NCBI GenBank assembly: GCA_022340585.1
Contig: JAJDNS010000061.1
Coordinates: 47,957 to 111,956, forward strand
Source of the DNA: Acidobacteriota bacterium
GTDB lineage: Bacteria > Acidobacteriota > Vicinamibacteria > Fen-336
Direction: 5' to 3'
DNA length: 64,000 bases
Both the position numbers and the translations under genes were made by a program. Positions 50,128 through 58,695 of this stretch are shown here, in pieces. The notes beneath the pieces were generated by a model. That model was not told the DNA's origin. It did not search any database and saw only the letters and a list, made by a program, of their open reading frames with translations. The stretch's first letter is position 1. Every line of letters starts with the position of its first letter.

Positions 50128-52032
50128 TCAGGAGGCCTCGAGGTCGTCGATCAGGCTCCGGTGGGCCGCCACGAAGGCGCCGCCACGGGCCCGCAGGGCG
50201 CGGGCGGCGGCCCGGGCCAGGTCGAAGGCCCCGCCGTCGCGCACGCGCGCGCCGTGCTCCTGTCGGTACCCGGGCGACACCCGGAGCGACCAGTTCACGT
50301 CGTCCACGACCCCCGGCCGGTTGTAGTACTGCTCGAGGCCCAGGGCGTCGGTGAAGAACATCATCACGTTCGACGCCGGGCCGACGAAGAGCTCCGCCAG
50401 CTTGGCTTGCACCAGCGCGTTGCGGTCGCCGGCGGTCCTCCGGATCCAGCCCTCGGCGTCGTCCTCCGGGGCGAGCAGGCGCGTGGCCAGGTACTCGGCC
50501 TGGGGGCGCGAAGCCCCGGACTCGATCCAGTCTCGGGCCACGAGCCAGATCGGGCGCGTGTCGTGGTTGCCCACCATGATCCAGTCCTCGGGCCGCGCGT
50601 TCTCCCCCCGGTAGCCGTCCTCGGGTCGGGCGAGGTCGGCCTTCTGGGTGACGCGGAAGCGTCCCAGCCCGTGCCGGGCCATCACTCGGCCCAGGGGGTA
50701 GGGCTGGGTGCTGAGGATCTCGCAAGCGATGTCCGCGGTGGCGTGACCGTGCGCCTGGGCCGCCGCGACGATGGCGTCGATGAGGACCCCGTAGCGGTCG
50801 ACCTGGTCGTCGTCGAGGCTTCGTACCCAGCCGTCGGCGTGGCGTGGCCCGTCGAGATCGAGCTGGTCGGGCCGGGCGATGGCGAACTTCGCGAGCTCCG
50901 GGTGGTCCGGGAGGTCGGGCGAGGAGAACAGGCGGGCCCCGCTCTGGCCGGCGAAGGCAGGGTCCTCCTGGTCGGCGCGGTACACCCAGGGGCAGACGAA
51001 GCCGTGGGGGTGATCAATCCGCACTCCGTCGAGCTCCGCGAACATCTTCTCCATTCGAGCGTGGAGGAACCGCAGCGCGGCCCCCGGCTCGGGCCCGCCG
51101 TCCACCCCCGCCACCACGAACTGCCGGGGATCGAGCACCGCGTGGTTCCAGGCCTGTCCCTCGGGGTTCGTGCGCGACGGCGGGGCCCCCATCCGGTACC
51201 GCCGCAGGAGGAACGCCTGGGCGGCCCAGTCGTCCCGGGGAGAGAGGCCGATCTGCAGGTCCCCGAACAGCTTCAGTCCGAGGCCGTGCGCCCGCTCCTG
51301 CAGCTCCCGGTGCTGCCGGTGGAGGAGGAACTGCACGAAGGTCCAGGCGTCGACGCCGTCGATGTGCTCGCCCAGGCGTGCGCGCAGCCGTCCGGCCGCC
51401 TGGGCCTCGTCCCCTGGCCGGGGGTCGAAGAGCCGCCGGTCGGCCTCGTCCGGCCACTCGCGCCAGTAGCGGCCGCCGTTGGCAGCCTCGAGGGCCTGGT
51501 AGAGGCCGTCGCGGGCCAGCCACCCGGCGTTCGCGTGGCCGAAGGCATCGAGCTGGGACGCGAGGCGGGCCAGGAGCGGGTCGCGGGCCTGGACGCGGGC
51601 GGCCTTGAACCGCTCCCACAGCACGGCGTGGACGGGGGCCAGCGCGGTGTGCACCCAGGCGTGGGGGACTCGCTCTCGGGGGGCCGGTCGCGAAGCCACC
51701 AGCTCGGCAAGCTCCTCCCCGGGCAAGAGCTCGCCCCAGTCGGGTTGGGTCAGGGGCGCGAGGGCGAGGGACAGTGGGTTGCGCGAGAAGAGGGTGCCGT
51801 CATAGGGCGACGCGTTCCCGGGCGAGGTCGCTCCCTGGGGCCCGAGCTGCACGCCAGTGAACCCGAGCTCGGCGACGAACTCCAGGAAGTCGGCGGCGCC
51901 GGCCGAGTAGGGGGTGCCCCGCCCCACGTCCTCGTCGGCGCGGGAGGGGAATGCGGCGTCGTGAATGCCGAGCAGGAGATTGCGGATGCCCAGCAGCTCG
52001 AGGGCTTGGCGGAGGCGTTCGGGTGCAGGCAC
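50128..52032 (-). CDS. malQ: GH77 4-alpha-glucanotransferase (amylomaltase-like)
   Basis: A 634-residue enzyme of glycoside hydrolase family 77. VQLGPQGATSPGNASPYDG near residue 60 is the sugar-binding start of the barrel; GVRIDHPHGF near 325 contains the nucleophile aspartate; CEILSTQP near 430 the acid/base glutamate; MVGNHDTRP near 480 the third aspartate. It transfers 4-alpha-glucan segments. Compared with E. coli MalQ it lacks the long N-terminal domain, and spacing between motifs is somewhat unusual, so a branch of the family is likely. It follows the radical-SAM gene by 31 bases on the same strand. Confidence 0.85.
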   Translation of the reverse strand: MPAPERLRQALELLGIRNLLLGIHDAAFPSRADEDVGRGTPYSAGAADFLEFVAELGFTGVQLGPQGATSPGNASPYDGTLFSRNPLSLALAPLTQPDWGELLPGEELAELVASRPAPRERVPHAWVHTALAPVHAVLWERFKAARVQARDPLLARLASQLDAFGHANAGWLARDGLYQALEAANGGRYWREWPDEADRRLFDPRPGDEAQAAGRLRARLGEHIDGVDAWTFVQFLLHRQHRELQERAHGLGLKLFGDLQIGLSPRDDWAAQAFLLRRYRMGAPPSRTNPEGQAWNHAVLDPRQFVVAGVDGGPEPGAALRFLHARMEKMFAELDGVRIDHPHGFVCPWVYRADQEDPAFAGQSGARLFSSPDLPDHPELAKFAIARPDQLDLDGPRHADGWVRSLDDDQVDRYGVLIDAIVAAAQAHGHATADIACEILSTQPYPLGRVMARHGLGRFRVTQKADLARPEDGYRGENARPEDWIMVGNHDTRPIWLVARDWIESGASRPQAEYLATRLLAPEDDAEGWIRRTAGDRNALVQAKLAELFVGPASNVMMFFTDALGLEQYYNRPGVVDDVNWSLRVSPGYRQEHGARVRDGGAFDLARAAARALRARGGAFVAAHRSLIDDLEAS

Positions 52033-52063
52033 GGCCGAACGTTAGCACGCTCGCCGAGTCGGT

Positions 52064-52966
52064 TCAGCCGGCCTCGGGCACCCCGTACATCTGGTCCGGG
52101 GCCAGCACCTCGGGGAAGCGGGAGCGGAGGGCGTGTCGCGTCTGGTCGCAGAGGTGGCAGGCGTCGGCGTACTCCGGGCGCGGGCGAACCCCGTAACGCC
52201 GCGCCAGCTCCGCCGGTCCGCCGGCCAGGAGCGGGCCGCAGATCGGGTGGGACGACGGCTCGTAACGCTCGCAGAGGTCCTTCAGGCTCTCGGTGAGGAC
52301 GTTGCCGAGGGCGATGCCCTGGCAGACGTGGGCGTAGCCCAGGGGGTCGACGTGCAACCGACCGGGATCCTCGAGGTCCTCGTGGGGGCACGCGTCGAAC
52401 CCGGTCCAAGGCCGGTGCGGGGCCCGGGACGCCAGCGTCTCCGCGGCCCGTCCCCGGAACATCACCCCGCTTTCGCCGTGAGGGAGCTGCCCGGAGCAGC
52501 TCCGGGCCCCGGCCTCGGGCTCGGCGATGGAGACGACGTCCACCGGGATCCCCAGCTTCTCCGCGGCGGTCTGAGCGTTTCGGACCTCGGGACTCAGACG
52601 CTCGCGGCCGTGGTAGAGATCGCTGCTCAAGGACAGATCGGAGATCGGTGACGCCATGGGCTCGAGCCACACCTCCGCGTCCTCCGGGCTCGTGGCCCAG
52701 TACCCGTTGGAGACGAGACCCACGCGGAAGCCGCTCTCGGCCGCTTCCCGGACCCCGCGGACCAGGATGGGGTAGAAGAGGAGGGGCTCGCCCCCCTCGA
52801 AGTAGATCCACTCCACCGTCCCCAGCGCGCGCGCCTCGTTCAGGACGTGGCGGATCGTTGCCAGGGTCATGGTGCCTTCCTGGCGCGGGCTGCCCCAGAC
52901 GAAGCAGTGGTCGCACTCGAACGTGCACTGGTAGGTGAGTAGCAGATGGACGCCAGTGAGCTTCAT
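52064..52966 (-). CDS. Radical SAM protein with C-terminal cysteine cluster
   Basis: A 300-residue radical-SAM protein. The core motif is CTFECDHC (Cys14, 18, 21), then EWIYFEGGEPLLFYP and VGLVSNGYWA. The C-terminal third has further cysteines (DACPHEDL, AHVCQG, HPICGPL, ACHLCDQTRHAL), a pattern like SPASM or twitch domains that bind auxiliary Fe-S clusters. Such proteins mature peptides or enzymes. No precursor peptide or partner enzyme is obvious next to it; the only same-strand neighbour is the glucanotransferase. Start ATG 52966 with GAGGCATTCCC upstream, ribosome site weak. Substrate unknown. Confidence 0.83.
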   Translation of the reverse strand: MKLTGVHLLLTYQCTFECDHCFVWGSPRQEGTMTLATIRHVLNEARALGTVEWIYFEGGEPLLFYPILVRGVREAAESGFRVGLVSNGYWATSPEDAEVWLEPMASPISDLSLSSDLYHGRERLSPEVRNAQTAAEKLGIPVDVVSIAEPEAGARSCSGQLPHGESGVMFRGRAAETLASRAPHRPWTGFDACPHEDLEDPGRLHVDPLGYAHVCQGIALGNVLTESLKDLCERYEPSSHPICGPLLAGGPAELARRYGVRPRPEYADACHLCDQTRHALRSRFPEVLAPDQMYGVPEAG

Positions 52967-53123
52967 GGGAATGCCTCACGGTCAATCTGGCGCTCGTAGA
53001 GTAACAGAGGGTCGTCGCCCACCGCATGATCTTCGCCAGGCCGAGTCCGCGAGACGGGAGGCCGGCCCCGGCGGGGCGCGAAGTCGTCCCCCTGCGGGGA
53101 ACAACATCTCGCCCACTTCCCGT

Positions 53124-53136
53124 ATCACTTAGTGAT
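53124..53136. promoter_or_regulatory. Small palindrome upstream of the GT39 gene
   Basis: ATCACT-T-AGTGAT in an otherwise GC-rich gap between divergent genes (52967-53189). It may be an operator; TATCAC within it could also be a -10 box. Support is limited to symmetry and position. Confidence 0.4.
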
Positions 53137-53189
53137 GACCGGGGCGCGTGCGGATGGCGCGCCGGAACGAGCTTCGAGGAAGGACGGCG

Positions 53190-54764
53190 ATGCCCACCCA
53201 TTCACCGGCCACCAGCGTCCACCCGGATGCACCACCGTCCTCGCAGGTCCCTCTCGTTCTGCTCGCGGCCTTCAGCGTGTGCCTTCAGCTTCTCCCGCTG
53301 CTCAATGCCGAGTACGGGTATTTCCGGGACGAGCTCTACTACATGGCCTGCGCGAAGCACCTCGCCTTCGGCTATGTGGATCACCCCCCGCTGGCCCCCT
53401 TCCTCCTTCGGCTCGTCCTGATCACTCTCGGCGAGTCCGTCCTCGCGATCCGACTCCTGCCCGCCCTGGCCGGTGCGGCCACGGTCTTCCTGACCGGGAG
53501 CATCGCCCGTCGCCTGGGAGGCGGGACCTTCGCCCAGTCCCTGGGCGCGCTGGCCATGGCGGTGGCCCCGGGCTTCCTCATCTTCTGTGGCTTCTACTCC
53601 ATGAACCCCTTCGAGAGCCTGCTCTGGACGGGCTGTGTCTACGTAGTAGTGAGGATCGTCCAGGAGCACGAGCCCCGCCTGTGGGCCCTGGTGGGTGTCC
53701 TGGTCGGCATTGGGCTGCTGAACAAGCACACGCTGATCGTGTATGCCTTCAGCCTCGTCCTCGCCCTGCTGCTCACCCCGGCCCGAAGGCAGGTTCTGAG
53801 CCGGTGGTTCTGGTTGGGCGGCGCCCTGGCGGTGCTCATCGTCCTCCCGAACGTCGTGTGGCAGGTCCACAACGACCTGGCGTCGCTCGAGTTCTACCGC
53901 AACGCGAACCTGCTGAAGAACATCGACACCTCGCCGGTGGAGGTGCTTCTCGCCCAGGTCTTCGTCATGAACCCCCTGGCCTTTCCCGTCTGGTTCGCCG
54001 GGCTCTGCTTCTTCCTCTTCTCCGGGCAGGGGAGGGGGCTTCGAGTCCTGGGCCTCACCTACCTGTTCTTGCTGGCGACGATGATGTGGGCGGGCTCGAG
54101 CCGGCCGGACCGGATGCTGGCCGCCTACCCCATGCTCTTCGCCGGCGGGGGAGTGCTCATCGCGGGCTTCGTCGAGAGACGATCGCGCTGGCTCCTGCAG
54201 ACCGTCGTCGCGGGTGTCGTTCTGGTCGGCGGCGTCCTCTTTGCGCCCATCGCCCTCCCGGTCCTTCCCCCCGGGCCGCTCGCGCAGTATGCGCAGAGGC
54301 TCTCCCCTCCCCGAGTCGAGCAGGGCGCCACCGCGCGGCTTCCCCAGTGGTTTGCCGATCGCTTCGGGTGGGAGGAGATGGCGGCCTCCGTTGCCGAGGC
54401 TCTCGACTCACTGCCCGAGCAGAAGCAAGGGCAGGTCCTCCTCCTCGCCGAGAACTACGGCGAAGCCGGGGCCCTGGAGCTCTTCGGCCCGCGGTACGGC
54501 CTGCCCCCGGTCATCTCGCCGCACAACACCTACCACCTCTGGAGCGCAGAGCATGACGAGGCGCCGACCTACATCGCGATCGGGCTGCCGGAGGAGGAGC
54601 TGAGACGGATCTTCGGCGAGGTCACGCCGGTGGGCGTGCACCGCTGCACCTGGTGCATGGACTACGAGAACGACCTTCCGATCTACATCTGCCGGGACGC
54701 CAGGACGCCGTTCGGGGACTGGTGGCCGACGATGAAGTGGTACGGGGGCGCCCGAAAGTCGTAG
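53190..54764 (+). CDS. GT39-type membrane glycosyltransferase (ArnT/PMT-like)
   Basis: A 524-residue protein with about ten to eleven membrane helices. The first periplasmic loop has YGYFRDELYYMACAKHLAFGYVDHPPLAP, the family pattern with the catalytic Asp-Glu, which uses a polyprenyl-phosphate sugar donor. The C-terminal periplasmic part from about residue 390 is soluble (QGQVLLLAENYGEAGALELFGPRYGLPP, GVHRCTWCMDYEND). Acceptors in the family include lipid A, proteins and lipids; this one is unassigned. The ATG at 53190 has AGGAAGGA 5 bases upstream; an upstream ATG at 53148 lacks one. Confidence 0.88.
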   Translation: MPTHSPATSVHPDAPPSSQVPLVLLAAFSVCLQLLPLLNAEYGYFRDELYYMACAKHLAFGYVDHPPLAPFLLRLVLITLGESVLAIRLLPALAGAATVFLTGSIARRLGGGTFAQSLGALAMAVAPGFLIFCGFYSMNPFESLLWTGCVYVVVRIVQEHEPRLWALVGVLVGIGLLNKHTLIVYAFSLVLALLLTPARRQVLSRWFWLGGALAVLIVLPNVVWQVHNDLASLEFYRNANLLKNIDTSPVEVLLAQVFVMNPLAFPVWFAGLCFFLFSGQGRGLRVLGLTYLFLLATMMWAGSSRPDRMLAAYPMLFAGGGVLIAGFVERRSRWLLQTVVAGVVLVGGVLFAPIALPVLPPGPLAQYAQRLSPPRVEQGATARLPQWFADRFGWEEMAASVAEALDSLPEQKQGQVLLLAENYGEAGALELFGPRYGLPPVISPHNTYHLWSAEHDEAPTYIAIGLPEEELRRIFGEVTPVGVHRCTWCMDYENDLPIYICRDARTPFGDWWPTMKWYGGARKS

Positions 54765-54805
54765 GCGGCGTGGCCTCGAGACTCTGGCGTTCCGCCGGAA
54801 GCAGT

Positions 54806-54811
54806 TATAGT
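54806..54811 (+). promoter_or_regulatory. -10 hexamer before the kinase/PD40 remnant
   Basis: TATAGT, followed 20 bases later by the ribosome site AGGAGGG and ATG 54844. The promoter and start region of the broken gene thus look intact. Confidence 0.5.
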
Positions 54812-54843
54812 CTCTGCGCGATCGACGGCCAGGAGGGTGCCCC

Positions 54844-55910
54844 ATGGCGTTGTCGGCCGGAACACGCCTCGGCTCCTACCAGATCCTCGAGCCCCTCGGG
54901 GCCGGGGGGATGGGGCCGTGGCCACGACGGTCTGGCGGCTGCAGCCGCCAGAGCTCCCTCCGCCAACCGTCGTGCAGCTCACCTCGGCGCGGCAGGCTCA
55001 CAACCCCTCGTTTTCGCCCGATGGCGACCGGATCGCCTTCGCCTCCGCGGGACAGCGCGGAGACAACTGGGACATCTGGCTGAAGATCATCGGCGCGGAC
55101 GGGGCCCGGCGCCTGACCACCGACCCCGCGGTGGACGACAACCCCGCGTGGTCTCCGGACGGCCGGCGCATCGCGTTCACATCGTCTCGGGCCGACGAAC
55201 GGAGCGAGATCTGGCTGGCCGAGGCCGACGGGACCAGACCCACGCGCCTGACCCACGGTCCCGGCCGCCACCAGGGAGGACCGCGATGGTCTCCAGACGG
55301 GAGTCTGGTGGCCTTTGACTCCTATGCCGATGACGGTCACGCCGACATCTGGGCGATCGGGGTCGACGGATCGGGACTCCGGCAGGTCACACACGATCCG
55401 GGCGATGCGATCCTTCCGAGCTGGTCGCGGGATGGCCGCTTCCTCTACTTCGTCTCCAACCGGACGGGTCGGGACGAGATCTGGCGGATTGCGGCGAGCG
55501 GTGAGGGGGACGAGCAGGTGACGGACGCCGGCGCCCAGGGACCCATCGTGGAGAGCGCCGACGGCCGCACCCTGTACTATCGGGGACCCACACAGGGGGG
55601 CTTCGGCGGGGCGCTCCTCTCACGGCCCACCGCGGGCGGAGAGCGCCGGATGATTCTCCCCTGCCTCACCGCCTACGATATCGGCCGGCGCGGTCTCGTC
55701 TACATGGAGTGTCCCCGCGAGGGTGCCGGTCCCGCCGAACTCCGGCTGCACGAGCGCGACGTGGGTACGGGAGCAGACCGGCCGGTCGCAACGATCGGGA
55801 CCACTCTCAGCATCGGCTTGAGCGTGTCCCCGGACGGCCAGACGATCATCTATGACAGCTCGAGCTCCTGGGGCACCTCCGACGTCATGATGATCGACAA
55901 CTTCCGCTGA
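54844..55910 (+). pseudogene. Collapsed serine/threonine kinase with PD40 (TolB-like) sensor domain
   Basis: The first 23 codons read MALSAGTRLGSYQILEPLGAGGMG, the exact start of a Pkn-type Ser/Thr kinase including the glycine-rich loop, with a good AGGAGGG site. After about 54915 this frame becomes meaningless. In another frame (from a GTG at 54837) the sequence continues ATTVWRLQPPELPPPTVVQLTS and then a run of PD40 propeller repeats (FSPDGDRIAFAS, WSPDGRRIAFTSS, WSPDGSLVAFDS, VSPDGQTIIYDS) to the stop. Fused kinase-TM-PD40 proteins are common in Acidobacteriota and Myxococcota. I infer an internal deletion of the kinase core and most of the membrane helix, with a frameshift at the joint. 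The frame 54837-55910 could still make a leaderless propeller, but it has no signal peptide. Confidence 0.78.
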
Positions 55911-56102
55911 GCCCCCGCGAGGGAGGCGATGTGGCGATTGGTGTCCCTGTTTGCTGGGGAAGCTCGCCCCGGGGCGGGTTTCCACAGGGTGCCGCCATTT
56001 GCCCCTGCACTGCGCGATGCGGGGAGTCTTCCCCCGCCTCCTCGCCGGAGTTAGGATCTGCGGTGATCCCGGCCGCGTCGCGGTGCTGGGCGGGAGCACG
56101 GG

Positions 56103-56936
56103 ATGGTGAGCAGGAAGTACGCGGGCGACGTCGCGGCCATTCTGGCCAGGCGGCACGACAACGGGGCGGACTTCTGGGCCAGCGCCGATGGTCGCCTGGC
56201 CGTCGGCGACCCGTTCAGCACCCTCACGTCCCTCCTGGTCCTCCATGAGCTGAAGGTGGCGCGCACTCACGAGGCGGTTCGCGGCGCCCTCGAGCTGGTC
56301 CGCGGGGCGCGGCGGGACGACGGCCGCTACCGTCTCGCCCCAGGTGGAGCTCTCTATCCCTGCTCCACGGCTGCGGCGGCCAGGGTGCTGTGTCGGTTCG
56401 GCCGAGCGCCCGACGAGGAGCTGCACCAGACCCTGGTCCACCTGCTGGAGACGCAGCACGACGACGGCGGCTGGCGCTGCAGGAAGTTCCCGTACGGGCG
56501 GGGACCGGAGACCGAGTTCTCCAATCCCGGCGTGACCCTGTTCGTGCTGGATGTCTTCCGCTTCACGGATCACCTGAACAAGAACCCGGATCTCGACAGG
56601 GCGGTGGACTCCCTCCTGGACCACTGGGTGGTCAGGCGCCCCATGGGGCCTTGTCACTACGGAATCGGCACCCTCTTCATGCAGGTGGAGTATCCGTTCC
56701 TGCGCTACAACCTCTTCTCCTACGTCCACGTGCTGTCCTTCTACGATCGAGCCACGAACGACCCGCGCTACCTCGAGGCGCTCGGCGTGCTCGAGTCCAA
56801 GCTCGACGCACGCGGTCGAGTCGTGGTCGAGCGCCCGAACCGCCGGCTCGCCGGGTTATCGTTCTGTGCAGCGGGGCGCCCGTCCGACCTGGCGACGGCC
56901 CGCTACCGGGAGATCGTCCAGCGCCTGGAGGGGTGA
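56103..56936 (+). CDS. Terpenoid-cyclase/prenyltransferase-like alpha-toroid protein
   Basis: A 277-residue protein with helical repeats of the alpha/alpha-toroid class: VGDPFSTLTSLLVLHELK, PCSTAAAARVLCRFGRA, LVHLLETQHDDGGWRCRKF and GVTLFVLDVFRF. QHDDGGWR resembles the QW motif (Q-x3-G-x-W) of squalene cyclases and prenyltransferase beta subunits. It is half the size of a cyclase and lacks DxDD, so it is unlikely to cyclise squalene; it may be a binding or lyase-type toroid. The ATG at 56103 has GGGAGCACGGG upstream. No partner gene is evident. A hairpin at 56974-57008 follows. Confidence 0.72.
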   Translation: MVSRKYAGDVAAILARRHDNGADFWASADGRLAVGDPFSTLTSLLVLHELKVARTHEAVRGALELVRGARRDDGRYRLAPGGALYPCSTAAAARVLCRFGRAPDEELHQTLVHLLETQHDDGGWRCRKFPYGRGPETEFSNPGVTLFVLDVFRFTDHLNKNPDLDRAVDSLLDHWVVRRPMGPCHYGIGTLFMQVEYPFLRYNLFSYVHVLSFYDRATNDPRYLEALGVLESKLDARGRVVVERPNRRLAGLSFCAAGRPSDLATARYREIVQRLEG

Positions 56937-56973
56937 CGGGTCGCTCTGGCTGAGGGACCGACCATCCCGGTCG

Positions 56974-57008
56974 CCCACCACGCGTTCCCGACTGGGCTGC
57001 GTGGTGGG
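56974..57008 (+). terminator. Hairpin after the toroid protein gene
   Basis: CCCACCACGC (56974-56983) pairs perfectly with GCGTGGTGGG (56999-57008) over 15 bases, 38 bases after the stop. No T-run follows. Confidence 0.6.
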
Positions 57009-57122
57009 TCCGGCAAGCGGAGTCGCGGGGGGGTGGAGCTTGAGACGGGTCTGCTACTCGGAGGCCATGAGCCTGGCCCCGGACGACGATGCGGGGGGCG
57101 ATCCCGGCTCGGAGCCCGGAGC

Positions 57123-57548
57123 GTGAGGATCCGGCCGTTCCAGGAATCCGACACCGACCGGGTCGTCGATCTGTGGGACCGCTGCGGGCTCCTCCGGCCC
57201 TGGAACGACCCCCGGAAGGACATCGCGCGGAAGCTCGAGGTCCAGCGGGAGCTCTTCCTGGTCGGCGAGATCGACGGGCTGGTGATGGCGGTGGTGATGG
57301 CCGGGTACGAGGGGCACCGTGGCTGGGTGAACTACCTCGCGGTCGAGCCGGAGCTGCAGGGCCAGGGCCTCGGACGGCAGATGATGGCCGCGGTGGAGCG
57401 AGGCCTGGCCGCGCTTGGCTGCCCGAAGGTGCAGCTCCAGATCCGGCGGGGCAATCTCGACGTCGTGAGGTTCTACCGTGCGCTCGGGTACGCCGAGGAC
57501 GAGGTCATCAGCATGGGCAAGCGGCTCGTGTTCGACGACGGAGGGTGA
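57123..57548 (+). CDS. ypeA: YpeA-type GNAT acetyltransferase
   Basis: A 141-residue GNAT protein, the same length as E. coli YpeA and strongly alike: LWDRCGLLRPWNDPRKDIARKL, VVMAGYEGHRGWVNYLAVEP, LQGQGLGRQMM (acetyl-CoA pyrophosphate loop), GCPKVQLQIR and FYRALGYAEDEVISMGKRL. It transfers an acetyl group from acetyl-CoA; the substrate is unknown. The GTG at 57123 gives the family N terminus RIRPFQESD; the longer open frame to 57033 adds an unrelated stretch. Single gene between a hairpin and the moxR promoter. Confidence 0.9.
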   Translation: MRIRPFQESDTDRVVDLWDRCGLLRPWNDPRKDIARKLEVQRELFLVGEIDGLVMAVVMAGYEGHRGWVNYLAVEPELQGQGLGRQMMAAVERGLAALGCPKVQLQIRRGNLDVVRFYRALGYAEDEVISMGKRLVFDDGG

Positions 57549-57723
57549 CTCCGCGGATGCTCCAGCTCGAGCGGCTGTGTGTCAATGATGAACCTGCGCA
57601 CCCGGGAGTCGCGGAGTGCGGTCCCGTCAGGCGCTGGCGTGGCGGGCCCCCGAGGACGCGAGCGCGGCGCCTCGGCGGGTCTCCGGTGCCCATCATGGGG
57701 GGCGGGCTCCGCCACGCGTGCGT

Positions 57724-57729
57724 TATAGT
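57724..57729 (+). promoter_or_regulatory. -10 hexamer of the moxR operon
   Basis: TATAGT, 27 bases before the moxR ATG at 57757. No clear -35 is visible 17 bases upstream. The ribosome site is probably GTGGGGGG. Confidence 0.5.
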
Positions 57730-57756
57730 CCGGTCGAGAGGCGTGGGGGGCCCTCG

Positions 57757-58695
57757 ATGAACGACGACCTGCGGCGGCGATTGCCCGCCCTCAAGGCCCA
57801 GCTCGGCCGAGTGATCCTGGGCAAGGAAGAAGCCCTGGACCACGTGCTGGTGGCGCTCTTGAGCGGCCACCACCTCCTCCTCGAGGACGTGCCCGGGGTG
57901 GGGAAGACGACCCTCGCCAAGGCCCTGGCCCGCTCCTTCGACGGTCACTTTCGCCGGGTGCAGTTCACCCCCGACCTCCTGCCCACCGACATCCTCGGCT
58001 CCGCCGTGTACAACCCCCGGGACGGCGGCTTCAGCTTCCAGGAGGGGCCGGTCTTCACCCACGTCCTCCTCGCCGACGAGATCAACCGAGCCTCGCCCCG
58101 CACCCAGTCGGCGCTCCTCGAGGCGATGAGCGAGGGGCAGGTCTCGGCCGACGGGGTGACGCGGCCCCTGCCCTCGCCGTTCCTGGTGGTGGCGACGCAG
58201 AACCCGGTGGAGTACCACGGGACGTATCCCCTGCCCGAGGCCCAGCTCGATCGCTTCGGGCTCCGCCTGAGCCTGGGCTACCCCGGGGCCGAGGAGGAGG
58301 TGGACGTCATCTTCAGCCAGGCCGAGAGGCATCCCGTCGACACCCTCGAGCCGGTCCTCGGCGCCGAGGACGTCCTGGCCCTGCAGACCCTCGTCCGGAA
58401 GGTGCGAGTCGAGCGCCGGCTCGGGCGCTACGTGGTGGCCCTGGCCGAGGCCACCCGCCGTCACCCCTCGATCCAGCTCGGCTGCTCGCCGCGCGGCACG
58501 CTCATGCTCGTTCACGCGGCCCAGGCTCGGGCCTTCGTCGCCGGGCGCGACTTCGTGACCCCCGAGGACGTCAAGGCCGAGGCCGTGCCCGTTCTCGCCC
58601 ACCGCCTGGGCCTCGAGACCAAGGCCCGGTACTCGGGGGTGTCGAAGGAGGAGACCGTGCGCGACCTCCTCGCCTCGGTGCCCATCGGCATCTGA
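57757..58695 (+). CDS. MoxR-family AAA+ ATPase
   Basis: A 312-residue AAA+ ATPase of the MoxR group. Walker A is DVPGVGKTTLAKAL near residue 48, Walker B VLLADEINRASPRTQSALLEAM near 105, sensor 1 VVATQNPVEYHGTYPLPEAQLDRF near 145, and a C-terminal lid with CSPRGTLMLVHAAQA. These ATPases act as chaperones for metal-dependent or von Willebrand-type proteins. It heads a four-gene operon with a DUF58 protein and a transglutaminase, the standard MoxR-DUF58-TgpA set. Its TGA overlaps the next ATG. Confidence 0.94.
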   Translation: MNDDLRRRLPALKAQLGRVILGKEEALDHVLVALLSGHHLLLEDVPGVGKTTLAKALARSFDGHFRRVQFTPDLLPTDILGSAVYNPRDGGFSFQEGPVFTHVLLADEINRASPRTQSALLEAMSEGQVSADGVTRPLPSPFLVVATQNPVEYHGTYPLPEAQLDRFGLRLSLGYPGAEEEVDVIFSQAERHPVDTLEPVLGAEDVLALQTLVRKVRVERRLGRYVVALAEATRRHPSIQLGCSPRGTLMLVHAAQARAFVAGRDFVTPEDVKAEAVPVLAHRLGLETKARYSGVSKEETVRDLLASVPIGI

